NCBI GenBank assembly: GCA_029204225.1 | Contig: CM055106.1 | Location: 9,780,274-9,844,273 of the forward strand | Direction of reading: 5' to 3' | DNA from: Diphasiastrum complanatum | Taxonomy: Eukaryota > Streptophyta > Lycopodiopsida > Lycopodiales > Lycopodiaceae | DNA length: 64,000 bases | In this document: piece by piece, positions 1 to 11,166 of the stretch | Layout of the letters: each line of letters begins with the position of its first letter | Position numbering within the stretch: position 1 is the stretch's first letter | Program-made: the position numbers and the translations under genes | Notes under the pieces: generated by a model | The model's database searches: none | What the model saw: only the letters and a program-made list of their open reading frames with translations | What the model was told of the DNA's origin: nothing

Positions 1-476
1 CGGCGGCCGAGCCTCTCATAGCAATCAATGGAAAAAAGGGAAAGAGAAAGAGAAAGATGAACTTCGTTGTTGCTCCATTCTCTTCTTGATTGGAGCAGAG
101 AAGAGAAAGAAGAGATGCATATTGCGCGGTTAGAAGATTGTGTCGTGATTGGTTTCCTCAAACAGAGAACGTACAATCGCTTGAACCCCCCAAGCGCAAG
201 AATAACAGATCTTAACTGGCTAGCCTGATATGAACCGACTGACCTGTTCATCGTACATACTCCTTCCCAGAGACTTTCATCTTGAGCAGCTTTACGCCAT
301 TTACGATTCACACAAGCAGCAACAGCCAAAGTTCTTCCATCCAGATGTTTCAAAATGTCGTAAAGCATGTCAGCATTGTCATCCAGCTTCAGTCGAAGTT
401 CCCTGGTTTGCCGTGTCGAGTTTTTCTCTGTTGATACTGGGTGTCTGGAAGCTCTTTCCTTTCCTTTGCGGGCCAT
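1..476 (-). CDS. GID2/SLY1-like F-box protein, C-terminus off the window
   Basis: On the minus strand the frame is open from an ATG at 476 to the window edge, 158 codons without a stop. Residues about 36-74 form an F-box (LYDILKHLDGRTLAVAACV, then W60 and W70 at the usual places). This is followed by QLRSVILALGGFKRLY at about 87-102 and a serine/leucine stretch ending FSIDCYERLG near 145-157. That order is characteristic of the GID2/SLY1 family. By family knowledge these are substrate receptors of nuclear SCF ubiquitin ligases that bind gibberellin-bound DELLA repressors and mark them for destruction. The short basic N-terminus (MARKGKER) also fits. The start is the first ATG; the upstream sequence gives no in-frame stop to prove it. 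The gene appears intact and intronless as far as it can be seen. A different small F-box subfamily such as SNEEZY remains possible. Confidence 0.85.
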   Translation of the reverse strand, partial: MARKGKERASRHPVSTEKNSTRQTRELRLKLDDNADMLYDILKHLDGRTLAVAACVNRKWRKAAQDESLWEGVCTMNRSVGSYQASQLRSVILALGGFKRLYVLCLRKPITTQSSNRAICISSFSSLLQSRREWSNNEVHLSLSLSLFSIDCYERLGR

Positions 477-1270
477 TTCTAGTTTTGTGCCAATAAAAAA
501 AACTTGGTTCTCGTTCCAATAGAAAGCCGACAAAGTAAAAATAATTATTTTGCTTGATGCCTTCCTGTTATCTGGATTCTAATTCCAACGAGTTTTACTG
601 ATCCTTATCTGATGGGGGAATGCAGCATCGGAGCAATGTCCACGCCTAGCAAAATGCAAAGCTTAAACAGTCTGCAATTATCAAGTTTCAACTGGCCAGA
701 AACACTTAAACATCAGCTACAATCGTCTTGGAATGAGGTTTGCGAGATTAATCAATAATCCCCTCCAGTGTAAAGTGAAATCCAAAACATGATGATACAT
801 ACACCAATTTTAAAATAGATCAAAGTTTTCAGCTCGTAAGAGAAAGCTGATCAAGTCTTCTTCTTACAACACAGAAAAACAGAAAAATATATCATCGGCG
901 TATGCATTGAAACCGAGAAGCTAGAAATTAGCTATATAGCAAAAGATAGAAACCTTCAAACTTCAAAAGACGAGGGAGTGTATCAGAAGACAATAACTGT
1001 CCTGACGTCCGTGAAAGACGAGTGGCCTGGCTGGTCGCACGCTCCGGAATGCAGGAATAGGCGGCCTGGAGCTGCACTGGTGACTGCATATACACTCCTT
1101 AGACGGCGCCGACGGGAATCTGACGGCAAGATACTTATTAATATTACCGAACCATGTAGTGCACTGCGCACTGTCATGGACTCTGGAGTCTACTGTGTGC
1201 TCCTTGCTTGTTGCTTAAGGAAATTGTTTTTAGCCTTGCTTTTGAAAAGAGATTTGTCTTGTTTAAAAAG
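477..1270. other. 5' flank of the F-box gene, no other gene recognised
   Basis: This stretch lies upstream of the minus-strand F-box gene and probably holds its 5' UTR and promoter. The part at about 1000-1150 is clearly GC-richer than its surroundings. Short frames exist on both strands (978-1337 plus, 983-1177 minus), but neither resembles a known protein. I see no clear TATA box or other defined promoter element. Confidence 0.4.
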
Positions 1271-1599
1271 GGTAAATCCAATGGGCCCGCCCTCATTGTT
1301 AAGGCTCGGAAGTAAAATGCAGATAACATTTAAATAAGTATAACCATTATACCATATAGGAGTGCTTCGAAAAATCGGCAAAGTATAGGAATGGAATTTG
1401 AGGCCCTTCCGCCCGGGAAGGTGTTGCGCCCCGAGGGTAAATCCAATGGGCCCGCCCTAATTGTTAAGGCTCGAAAGTAAAATGCTGATAACATTTAAAT
1501 AAGTATAACCATTACACCATATAGGAGTGCTTGGAAAAATTAGCCAAGTATAGGAATGGAATCTAAGGACCTTCCGCCCGGGAAGGTGTTGCGCCCGAG
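1271..1599. repeat. Tandem duplication of a 165 bp unit
   Basis: The unit starting GGTAAATCCAATGGGCCCGC at 1271 is repeated from 1436. Each copy carries the same body (an AT-rich middle, then CCTTCCGCCCGGGAAGG and GTTGCGCCC). The two copies differ at only a few positions, so the duplication is relatively recent. No coding potential is apparent. Confidence 0.85.
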
Positions 1600-1628
1600 G
1601 GCGCAGCAACCTTCCGCGGGCGGAAGGG
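1570..1628. repeat. GC-rich inverted repeat (hairpin)
   Basis: CCTTCCGCCCG at the left is matched by CGGGCGGAAGG on the right, and the inner GTTGCGCCC pairs with GGGCGCAGCAAC around a short GA loop. Together they give an almost continuous 59 bp imperfect palindrome. It is followed at 1700-1830 by three spaced copies of a motif like GCACCTTCTGGTGTCC. It may be the end of a foldback or MITE-like repeat; nothing here codes for protein. Confidence 0.6.
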
Positions 1629-1936
1629 CCGAAGAGCCGCTCGCACCTTCTGACTCGTGAATTCAGTTTTACATTTTTTTTGAGGTAAATTTTTTTTACA
1701 CGCACCTTCCGGTCGAAAGGTGCACGTAAAAAAAATTAAATTTTCTTACGTGCATCTTCTGGTGTCCAAGAGGCGGCTGTAAAAAAACAAATTTACATGC
1801 ACCTTCTGGTGTCCAGAAGTTAGCTATAAAAAATTTGTCATAAAAAAATTTGCCCTACAGATTACGTTCTGTGAGGCACCACCATTTCCTTTGTAAAAAT
1901 TTAAAAATTGATTTTACGTCTTCCAAAAACTGATAA

Positions 1937-2153
1937 GTTTTATAAAATGCATATTTTTTGAGAAAAACTCAAAAAATACTTCTTAAGCACTGCCATATAG
2001 CCATGTTGAAACTTGAATATCTAATATTTCAAGAAAAATTGTTAAACCTTGGATTTTTAAGAGCTAGAAACCATTACAAAATAAGGACGTTGTGGCAATA
2101 TCACATAGGCTTTGTCATTATTGTGATGTTTTGAGATTTGTAAAATATTTGAC
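1937..2153. repeat. Dispersed direct repeat, copy 1 (partner at 2611-2823)
   Basis: About 215 bp beginning GTTTTATAAAATGC and ending TTTGTAAAATATTTGAC. A second copy at 2611-2823 matches at most positions, with small indels such as an ATT duplication near the end. The 450 bp between the copies is AT-rich and holds no recognisable gene. Confidence 0.8.
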
Positions 2154-2610
2154 ATGAGAAACAAATAAATTTAGTGCTTTTATTATCGAAATATGATAAA
2201 ATTCATCAATGTACAAAAAGATAAAAGTACATAGGATATTAATGTCAAATGCCAAAGAGTAATTAAGCTAAAAAGCTTAAGAAAACATAAGATATTAAAA
2301 TAGTTACTCAAAAACTACTGCTTGATGTAGTGTCATGTAATGCAAGAAGATTTGAAGTAGCTGCTCTTACAAGTAGAGCGGCTCAGTAGGTAGGGACCAC
2401 ATAGTACACCTGGTAGGGGCAGGAAAAGCGATGTCTTGTGGCCCCGTGGCCTAGCCTTCTTCCACGCATTCTTCTAGTGGCTGAGCAAATTTAGTACCAG
2501 GTAGGTAATTATCTTTAATAACGTACTAGGTAGGAGAATATGGTTGTAAATGGTGTTAAAAACCTATGAACATTTGACAGCTGTTCGCTATCAATGCTCA
2601 TGCCAATTAC

Positions 2611-2823
2611 GTTTTATAAAATGCAAAAATTTTGAGAAAAACTCAAAAAAGGTTCCTGAGCACTGCCATATAGCTATGTTGAAACTTGAATATCTTATAT
2701 TTCAAAAAAAATGTTAAACCTTGGATTTTTAAGAGTTAGAAACCATTACAAAATAAGGACGTTGTGGCAATATCACATAGGCTTTGTCATTGTGATGTTT
2801 TGAGATTTGTAAAATATTTGACT
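2611..2823. repeat. Dispersed direct repeat, copy 2
   Basis: Partner of 1937-2153. A short extra direct repeat follows: ACTTCCATATGTTT...AAATC occurs at 2821-2859 and again at 2921-2959. Beyond that, up to 3380, I see no gene. Confidence 0.75.
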
Positions 2824-3385
2824 TCCATATGTTTCCAAAGCAAAGGGAATGAAATCTTCCTTGGCATTTCACCACAAGCTCCACACATTAAGACAAAAAA
2901 GCATTATTTTTTTTGTAAAGACTTCCATATGTTTTTGAAGCAAAGGGGATGAAATCTTTGTGAAATGCACAATCATTATAATCTTGGCTCCCATTACAAA
3001 GCATCAATGATCGGTGGATCATGGGAGAGTAAATTTGTTACTTGGACAACATTTTGGTGGATAGAGGACGTTTCTTCTGCATCCACATGACCGAAACATC
3101 GAATGCCTCACCTCTATAGAGCAGTGTCATATTTCATCAAGCGAAGACAAAAAAGAAAAGAGTTTGTCATGCCAATAAGCATTTGTATGCAAGTGTCATG
3201 GGACCGTCACCAATTTTAATGCGGGATACTATTGGGCATTTAGTAGTACACCATAAATATTATCACGTATACAGAGTTATTACATCTTAGATCAAGTGAA
3301 TAAGTGTGAAATTTGGCACCTTGTGTGTATAAGACCAATCTAGTGATCACATTGGTATTTTATTAAATAAAACTGAAATAAAAGT

Positions 3386-4043
3386 TAAGTCAATTAAAGA
3401 CCTAAAAATCAATTAGTGAATAAAGGGTGTTCATGTTTTAGATTTCAAATAAAGAGAAATAGAAATTGGCCAATAGCCAATGAGGCCAAGTGCCCATTCT
3501 CCACTATAAATATTGGCACCATGTACTTCACTTTTAATGTTCAATCATAAGAGTGGAGACTCTACGAATTTTGGCATTGCTTCTATTTCTCCTCCATCTC
3601 TCTCATGCTTATTGTTATTTTAATGTTGTTGGATTTGATTGGTTTTGTTGTTTTTTCTTAGAAAAGAAAAGAGAAAAAGAAAAGTAAGCTTGCTCATGGA
3701 AATATAGGGTTAATGAACGTTAATGTTTAAATTGTCCTCATGAGTTTGTTTAACATATTGTGAATAAGTTTTGCTCCTTTGTGATCGAACTACTTTGTGA
3801 CATGAAATTAATTCAATTAGAGGCCTAAAAATCAAGTTAGATGAATAGAAGGTGTTTCTCACCTATTTTGATTCAAAAGTTTAGGGAGTTGTAAATTGAC
3901 CAATAGCCAATATGACAAAGTGCCACTCCACTATAAATAGTGGCTCAATGTATCTCATTTCCATGTTCAATCAAAAGAAAGTAGAGAGTCTACCATTTTG
4001 GCAATTGAATGTCCTTGTTTCTCCCTTCACTTCATCTCTTTAT
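3386..4043. repeat. Two diverged promoter-like repeats (3386-3606 and 3808-4043)
   Basis: The two segments share order and wording: GGCCTAAAAATCAA, GGCCAATAGCCAAT or GACCAATAGCCAAT, CCACTATAAATA, GTTCAATCA and TTTTGGCA. Each has a CCAAT-like box some 40 bp before a TATAAATA, so each looks like a polymerase II promoter. Their position before a copia coding remnant suggests decayed LTR fragments, but no element boundary can be fixed. Confidence 0.5.
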
Positions 4044-4075
4044 TAAGATTTTGATGTTTATGCCCAAATAAACAA

Positions 4076-4213
<138 letters not shown>

Positions 4214-4433
4214 TGGGCTCTATGTTATGCTCATTCTATTTTATTTGTTCTTCGAACAATCATGGAAAGGTTTCCCCCTTTGATAGTAAACCAATTGAAA
4301 TTGCCCTACTTTGTTAAACTTAGAAAGATGACCCCCCAAAACATTTTCTTTTCAACTAATAGTCAACTTGGTGGGAAACTTGTTTTCCTTGAACGGCTAT
4401 GATTAGTGCACATAATAGGAATCTGATCTAACG

Positions 4434-6276
4434 GTGTGCATTATCAGGCACTATCTCCCATCCTTGAACAAATTTGTTGTTTCAAGGGATGTCATCTTTG
4501 ATGAACATCATATGCATATGCTTGAAGAAGGCTCAAGTGCTCCAACAATCAAGAAGAAGATGGCCGAGGAGCAAGATCTTGGTTTTGAGGAGGAGCTCAT
4601 GGAGGAGCAAGCACCAAACCCACCTATCACACCAAGGAGATCTTCAAGGGCAAAAGTGGAGCCATCAAGGCTCACATATCAAGGCAAAGGATAGCAAGTT
4701 GAGGGTATCTCATCCACTTCTTATGCTTTATCTAGTTTTGAAGAACCATCTAATGTTGAAGATGCATTGAACTCCAAAGAATGGTATAAAGCAATGTTGG
4801 ATGAGTATGATGCCTTGATTGAGAATAAAACTTGGTGCTTGTTGAGAGACCTCAAAAGAATGTAATAGGATGCAAGTGGGTCTTCAATCTTATGTTGAAT
4901 GCAAATGGGAGTGTTAACAAACATAAAGCAAGATTAGTTGCAAAAGGTTATGCTCAAGAGAGAGGGATAGACTATGAGGAAACTTTTGCACCCGTGGCCA
5001 AGATGGTCACAATAAGGCTAATCATTGCACTTGCATCACATTTTGGATGGATTCTATGTCAAATGGATGTCTCTAATGCTTTCTTGAATGGTTTTTTGGA
5101 AGAGGATATCTATATGGAGCAGCCACAAGGGTTCATCAAGCATGCAATGGAGAACAAAGTATGCCACCTCCAAAGAAGCATCTATGGCTTGCAGCAAGCC
5201 TCGAGATCTTGGAATTCAAGACTACATTGCTATCTTATTTCACTTTCTTTTGTTCAAAGTGAATATGATCCCACTCTTTACATTAAGTTTGATGATGTTG
5301 GTATTTTACTTTTACTCATTTATGTAGATGACATCATCATTAGTGGAAATAGTGTTGATGGTATTGAAAAAATCAAGATAGATCTATCCTTAGAGTTCAA
5401 GATGGTAGATCTAGGGTGTCTTCACTTCATCTTAGGCATAGAAGTACTTAGAGGGTCTGATTTTATCTTTATAAGTCAAGTAAACTATGCTCAAAGTCTT
5501 TTGAAGAAGTTTAAGATGGAAGTATGCAAAAGTGTTGACACACCAATGGAGCAAGATGTAAAAGTGCCAAATGAAGATGATGAAAGATCCTTTATGGACC
5601 TCACTTTGTTTAGGCAACTTATAGGTTCCTTAATGTGGATCACTATAACTAGACCAGATCTTAGATTTAGTGTATGTAGGTTGAGCCAATCCATGCAAAA
5701 GCCATTGAATATCCATTGGAAAAAGGCTAAGAGGATTCTAAGATACATCTCGGGTACATTGGATTTTGGGATTCTATATAGAGGAGATGTGATTAACCTT
5801 CATGCATTTAGTGATTCAGATTTTGCAGGGGACAAGAGGGATAGGAAATCAACAAGTGCCTATTCAACTTTCATAGGAGAAGGTGTGGTGAGGCTTTCAA
5901 AAAAGCAAGAAACTATATCTCAACCAAGGCCGAGTACAAAGCTTTGACAACCACTACAAAGGAGGTACTTTGGATCAAGAGATTATTGGTGAAACTAAAG
6001 ATCATGGATTCAGAGGAGGCACCAATCATCTACAATGACAGTATGTCAGCCCAACACCTTGCATCTAACCCAATCTTCCATGCAAGATCTAAGCACATTG
6101 AGATATGCCATCACTTTGTGAGAGAAATGGTGCAAGCCAAGGAGATTGCTTTGGAGCATGTTCCAAGCAATGAATGTGTAGCTGATCTACTTACTAAACC
6201 ACTTCAAACGACACCTTTTATGAAGTTCAGATCATCACTTGGAGTGATTAGTAAAGCAATGATTGAACCAAGCTAG
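4434..6276 (+). pseudogene. Copia A: 5'-truncated copia polyprotein (integrase tail, RT, RNase H)
   Basis: The frame enters at the end of the integrase/linker region (SRDVIFDE, then the PRRSSR spacer). After a frameshift near 4834 it continues as the copia reverse transcriptase: [28 protein letters not shown], a [11 protein letters not shown] stretch and an intact YVDD at 5321-5332. RNase H follows ([18 protein letters not shown]), with a second frameshift near 5944 before the final SKHIEICHHFVRE and ADLLTKPL motifs. Gag, protease and the integrase core are absent. By family the protein would copy element RNA into DNA inside virus-like particles; this copy cannot, because it is truncated and twice shifted. 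Confidence 0.92.
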
Positions 6277-6280
6277 ATAG

Positions 6281-6909
6281 TGAGGAGGAGTGTTAAAAAT
6301 TCACAATTCTAGCTTGACTAGTTTTGGTCATATGACTTGTAAATAGTCAGATGGTCATGATGTGGCTTGTCACACGTGCCAAATAGCATAGGATTCCATT
6401 CATAAGGATGTTCTCAAGTAGACCTAAGTGCTAGAACCTTTGGAATGAGTCCAAATTATGCTTAGATACAAGGGAGAAAAAATAGGAGCTACTTTTGATA
6501 ATTTTTGCATTGTTGAGGGATCTCCAAGATTCCAACCCTAACTTGGTAGGGATAAAAGATCCACCAAAATTAGCATTAGGGATAGGTTTAGGGCTACTCA
6601 TACCTGCCCAAAACCGTGATGGATCATGTATATATAGGTGATGATATCTCACCAAAATCAATCAAGCAATTTCATGTTTTTTCTCTCATAATGGTGCAAT
6701 TGCTCTCTATGTTCATAATTGTTTGAGTACTTGTGATTACTAATGATTATAGGATTGAATGTAGGTCTGGTGTACAGTACTCAGACTGTGAGAGGCCGTA
6801 CTTTCACACATGTGAAGCCTTCTTCAAGGATTTGGGCCATTTAGTGAGGTTCAAGCATAGATTTTTGATGGATTTCGATGGTTCAACTTGTGCTAATCTT
6901 ATGAAATCA
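6281..6909 (+). repeat. Copia A polypurine tract and 3' LTR
   Basis: The purine run TGAGGAGGAG (6281-6290) is immediately followed by TGTTAAAAATTC, a normal LTR start, 15 bp after the polyprotein stop. A promoter-like TATATATAGG lies near 6628. The right end cannot be fixed without a second LTR. Candidate CA ends lie at about 6840 and 6909. Confidence 0.6.
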
Positions 6910-7440
6910 TAATCTATTGTTTCCCTCATCAATTCAAGTGTTTTGGGATCCTTATTTGCTGTAATTTTTACAAAACATAGCTCATAACTAAATGCAAATG
7001 GCCACCCAAAAAAATCTCAGTTTTTCTCATAATCACTTTATGAAACTGGTAATGGACATTATATGTGTTTGCCTATGGGAAGTATCAATTCATACCGTTT
7101 TTTTTGGCCATGACTAAAAGAGGTTCTATGGAGCATTGACAATAGTAGTATCTTTCATGACAATGATAACCAAAGAGTTGAGTGTCCTAAAACTTGCTTC
7201 GCTTTATGGTACCATGTACTATAACACTTTATACAGCTTTGTCTTTACCTGTTATCCTATAAATTAAAGGGTTCAAAGGGTTTGGTCTTGACTTGTCAAG
7301 AGGGACTATGTGAAATCTTTTTACTCTCTCTCTCTCTCTCTGCATCTTTTGAAGATGTAAACCCGACTACCTTTTGGTCGGGGTAGTACCAAACCTTTAC
7401 CTTTACTTGTATTTTGTGGCTAACTAGGTTTGTTTCATGG
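6910..7440. other. No gene recognised
   Basis: AT-rich sequence between copia A and the broken coding module. It includes a short CT run at 7325-7341 and a small hairpin (CCCGAC...GTCGGG) near 7363-7383. Neither could be tied to a known regulatory element. Confidence 0.4.
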
Positions 7441-7448
7441 TTTAGTCC

Positions 7449-8365
7449 ATAGGATGGTTTCATGACGCAGTTGCACTTGGTAATGGGGATCCCCTTCCTC
7501 CTCCTAACCCTTTTCTTCATACTATCATTTGTTGTATGAAGAAAGCTATTGAGGTTCACAAGCTTATTACTTCCACTGATATAGCTCCGTGTAATGTTGT
7601 TGGCCCTGATGATAAGATATTTTGCCTTTTTGACTTAATGACCACCATGGATTGGATCAAGATTTATGTGGAATTTATTAGAAAGAAGGATATCCTAATC
7701 ATAGTTGAAAATGTCTTTATTGACCTCCTAGCTATGCTGAACGTATTGCTGCTGAAAAAGATTTTGCAATTCGCATATTCAAAAGATTTTTAAATGTTTG
7801 AAAAAAGAAAATGGTGTCTTAACTATTGATATGCCCACCCATCCACAATGAACCCCCTCTCTCATCTCACCCCTTGATCTTTACTGAAGACCTTGACAAA
7901 TACCCTGGGTCACACTATTGAGTTTAAATCTGCCAAAACTACCTACAAGCTATGGAGTCTTCCTTCTGTGAACTTTATGGCACCCATCTCTATCGAACTT
8001 TGGATCGCTCTCACTCATCTTACTAATGCAGAAGTCCAAGCCTACAAGCTAGCTTCTTTGCATAAGAATCCTGATTTTGGCACTCCTATTGCCTTTGATA
8101 CCATCATAAAAATGAGTAGATTTGAACCCTCGAGATGTCCTTCTGAGCAGACCTGGGCTAGAACTAGGGGCCACTTTGAAAGTGGTTTTAATAGGATGAG
8201 CCTGCATCAAGCTAGAGTCTGGAATTGGAAAAGAACTTTCTTTAAATGGAGGTGACAAATGCAAACATAATTCTTCTATTATATGGTTTGATCATGCCAA
8301 ATTCTTCTCTGGTGCCTCTACAGAACCAACATAATGCTTTTTTTTTTCTGGCTACATAAACCTGC
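7449..8365 (+). pseudogene. Upstream module of a Penelope-like element, copy 1, left part
   Basis: Open stretches at 7449-7793 and 7893-8255 are separated by stops. From about 7865 they align with the minus strand of 63.4-63.95 kb. Shared landmarks are HPLIF, YKLWSL..VNF.API.IELW, LTHLT..EVQ..KLA.L.KN, PIAF, and RFNRM.LHQAR.W.WKR.FFK (here GFNRM). In the other copy this module lies just upstream of a Penelope-like reverse transcriptase. The substitutions are mostly third-position or conservative, so the module was once translated. No known domain is recognised; the cysteines after FFK could bind metal. The reading is broken by a stop after FFKWR and then by copia B. The stretch before 7865 has no partner in view because the other copy leaves the window. 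Confidence 0.7.
8361..8365 (+). repeat. Target-site duplication of copia B, left copy (CCTGC)
   Basis: CCTGC directly precedes the TGTCATAATT start of copia B and recurs at 11167-11171 directly after its CA end. The flanking codons match the undisturbed paralogue at 63.3 kb, which confirms the boundary. Confidence 0.9.
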
Positions 8366-9147
8366 TGTCATAATTGGTGAACTCCTGCAACTTTGTCGCA
8401 GCACGAACAAGAAACGAAGGTCGAACAAGAACAATGCGTGACAGTCAATGTCCCTTGACTCGAAGCAGGAACAATTCGCGAATCATTCATGGATTGTAAA
8501 CACACCTCCAGGACCGCAAACCGCAAAGGGATGCATAAACGAAAACTACGGAAAGAAACGAAAGGAACAAAGAAAAACGAAGAGAAATCTTTCGCGCTGC
8601 CAACTGACAGCTCAACGGGCTTTACGCCCAACTGAAACGAATAGCAATGACGGAGACTAACTAACTAGTTGATTAGCATTAACTAATCATGTGATTCTAC
8701 GTCTAGCTATCCTGTAAGACTCCACACAGTGGAGTATAAACGATCCTCACTGGATCATAACTAAGTATCAGAAAACAGAGCTCTGTAAGAGACAAAGAGA
8801 AACATAGCGAGTAGAGCGGAAAAGCAAAATACTAGAGTTGTGCATGAAAGTCTGCCAACGAGTAGAACACAACAAAAAAGAGCAGAGTGTCATTCCGCCA
8901 ATGAGCGAGACACTGACGATTTCACTCTAAAACTAAACAGATAATACGATCGTTTTATTTTTGTGTATCTCCTTGTCTTGTGTTGTGTGTCTTGATTTTT
9001 GATAGAATAGAATGTGTTCTGTGATGTGTAGTTGTGTGTATGGGATTCTGTGAAAGCTTCTACGCAAAAGAAAATTTAGAGAAAGAAAATCGTTCGCGAA
9101 TAAGAAGAGAGAGAAGAAGAAAACGAATCACTCTCGCTTCCGCGACA
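8366..9147 (+). repeat. 5' LTR of copia B
   Basis: Runs from TGTCATAATTGG to CGCTTCCGCGACA, with TG and CA ends, and is followed directly by the primer site. Its last 45 bp or so recur at 11119-11166 as the surviving stub of the 3' LTR. A TATA-like AGTATAAACG lies near 8732. Confidence 0.9.
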
Positions 9148-9160
9148 TGGTATCAAAGCA
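9148..9160 (+). other. Primer-binding site of copia B
   Basis: TGGTATCAAAGCA directly abuts the 5' LTR. It matches the usual plant copia site complementary to initiator-methionine tRNA (TGGTATCAGAGC) with one difference. Confidence 0.85.
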
Positions 9161-9189
9161 AATAGGTTATCACTACTGATATCCTAGCA

Positions 9190-10990
9190 GTGATTCTTCC
9201 AGACAACACAATATGGCTACAACAATCCAGACCAGTAGCAATAAGTCTTGATGGCGCAAATTACAGAATCTGGAAATTCAAAATCAAAACAATTCTGAAG
9301 GGCGAAGGGATTTGGTCGGTGACCAAGCTCTCAGAAGTGCAGCCTCCAAAGGGAGACTCGAAGAGAGCTGAATGGATCAGAAAGGATGAGCGTGCAATGG
9401 CGATCATCGTTTTGTCCATATATGAAGATCTACTCATGCAGATTGAAGACTGCGAAAGCAGCCATGCAGCGTGAGAAAGATTAAAGCAGAAGTATGAAGT
9501 GAGGACTGTAGCTTCAAGCATGCATCTTCACAATCAGCTACAATCAATACGGTGGGATGGCAACTAGTTGGATCAGCACGTTGAGAAGATCAAAACGATC
9601 AATGCTCAACTCGTTGCATCAGGATAGGAGCACCAGGTCCCAGCACCACAGCAGTTGATGTACTTCATGAAATCTCTAACGATGTTCTAACAGCTTCTGA
9701 GAATGCTCATACTGAGTCTACCAGATATGACATAAGTTTTAATCTTGTCACTGATGAGAGACGAAAGAGAGAGAAGCAATGATCAAGAGAAGGCTCTCTT
9801 CATGAAAGAAAAGAAGAAGAACAAAAACAAGCCAAGATTCAAGAAGACAAAGTAATCCAGCAATACCTTGCATGCACTGCAAGAAAAAAGGACATTTTGC
9901 ATACGACTGCAGATTCAACCCAAAAAGAAAAAACAAAGCTGAAAAGGCAAACGTTGCAGAGTCATCAAAGGATGTTGAAAGATGTGACGAAGCTTTCACT
10001 ATACTCGACGAAGCTTCGACAAGCTACTCTGAACACGACTACGATGTAGTCATCGATTCAGGAGCAATATCTCATATAACCTGCAACAATAAGATCTTAA
10101 TCAACTTTCGCAAATTTGAAAATGACAGAGCACTGATTCTAGACGATGGAAGCAGACACGATGTCAAAGGCAGCGGCTCTCTACAACTACGAACACTGTC
10201 AGGCCAAGCAGAGCTGCCAGGAGCACTTTACGTGCCCTCACTCAGAAAGGATCTACTATCTGTCTCCAAGATGGCAGATCTAGGCATTCGAGTTTTGTTT
10301 GACGACAACACTTGTCATATGATCGAGAAGACAACAAACAAGTTGCTGACGGTCGGATGCAGAGAAGAGAACCTCTACTAGGCCAAAATAATCAGCAACT
10401 TTGATAGCATATTAAATGCTTCAGAAAGTGAAAATCAGCTCTGGCATAGGAGAATGTATCATCTGAACATGCGGAGCCTATATGACATGAGCAGAAAGGA
10501 CATTGTCACAGGTCTCAAGATTTCAAGGCCCGAGGCTGAGTTCTATGAAGCCTTTCAGAAAGGCAAGCAACATCGAAATCCATTCACACATGAGAGAAGA
10601 AGAGCTAAGGAAGTTCTTGAGCTCATCTACTCTAATGTCTGTGGACCGATGAAAACAGATTTGCTCTCAGGTTTGAGATATTTTCTAGCATTCATAGATG
10701 ATTACAGCCAGATAACCACGATCTACTACTTGAAGAAAAAATCCGAAGTGTTTGATTCTTTCAAGAAGTTTGTGGCATTCGCAGAGCGACACACCTCAAA
10801 AAAGATATAGATCCTTAGATCTGACAATGGAGGTGAATACCAAAGTACAGAATTCTCTAGATTATGTGAAGAACAGGGGATCGAACACCAGTTCACTCCT
10901 GCATACACAGCAGAATACAATAGTGTGACAGAAAGAAAAAATAGAACGCTAGTCGAAGGTTCTAGATGCATGATGGCACAGGCTCAATTG
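9190..10990 (+). pseudogene. Copia B gag, protease and integrase remnants
   Basis: The gag start (LDGANYRIWKFKIKTIL at about 9248) ends at a stop near 9472. Gag continues with several stops to a perfect zinc knuckle CMHCKKKGHFAYDC (C-x2-C-x4-H-x4-C) at 9869-9910. The protease active site VIDSGA follows near 10053. The integrase start (LWHRRM, 10440) and core (LRSDNGGEY near 10815, ERKNRTLVE near 10932) carry stops at 10381 and 10808. Coding stops abruptly near 11090, before any reverse transcriptase. Confidence 0.88.
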
Positions 10991-11118
10991 CAGGTCATTC
11001 TGGGCCGAGGCAATAGCTATAGCTATAAACTTGCTAAATAGATCTACAGCAACAGCGCTGAAAAACAAAACACCATACAAAATGTGGGCAGGTAGAAAAC
11101 CTGATCTGTCATACGTAC

Positions 11119-11166
11119 GAGAGAAGAGAGAAAAGAAGAAAATGAATCACTCTCGCTTCTACAACA
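11119..11166 (+). repeat. Stub of the copia B 3' LTR
   Basis: The last ~48 bp (GAGAGAAGAGAGAAAAGAAG through CTCTCGCTTCTACAACA) match the end of the 5' LTR. The other ~730 bp of this LTR are deleted together with the 3' half of pol. Confidence 0.85.

Larger units (their letters stand above)
8366..11166 (+). mobile_element. Copia B: internally deleted Ty1/copia element
   Basis: A complete insertion unit starts TGTCA, ends ACAACA and is flanked by CCTGC on both sides. It has a 782 bp 5' LTR, a methionine-tRNA primer site, gag, protease and the first two-thirds of integrase. It then jumps to the last ~48 bp of the 3' LTR. Reverse transcriptase, RNase H, polypurine tract and most of the 3' LTR are missing, so it is a defective copy. 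It landed inside the older upstream module of the Penelope-like element. Confidence 0.92.

Noticed and set aside
978-1381. 119-codon frame on plus and 63-64-codon frames on minus.
   Set aside because: No known motif, and the plus frame runs into a non-coding tandem repeat.
9751-9767. CTGATGAGAGACGAAAG resembles the hammerhead ribozyme core, which occurs in Penelope-like elements.
   Set aside because: It lies inside the copia B gag coding region, has almost no stem II and no suitable flanking stems; it is a chance match.
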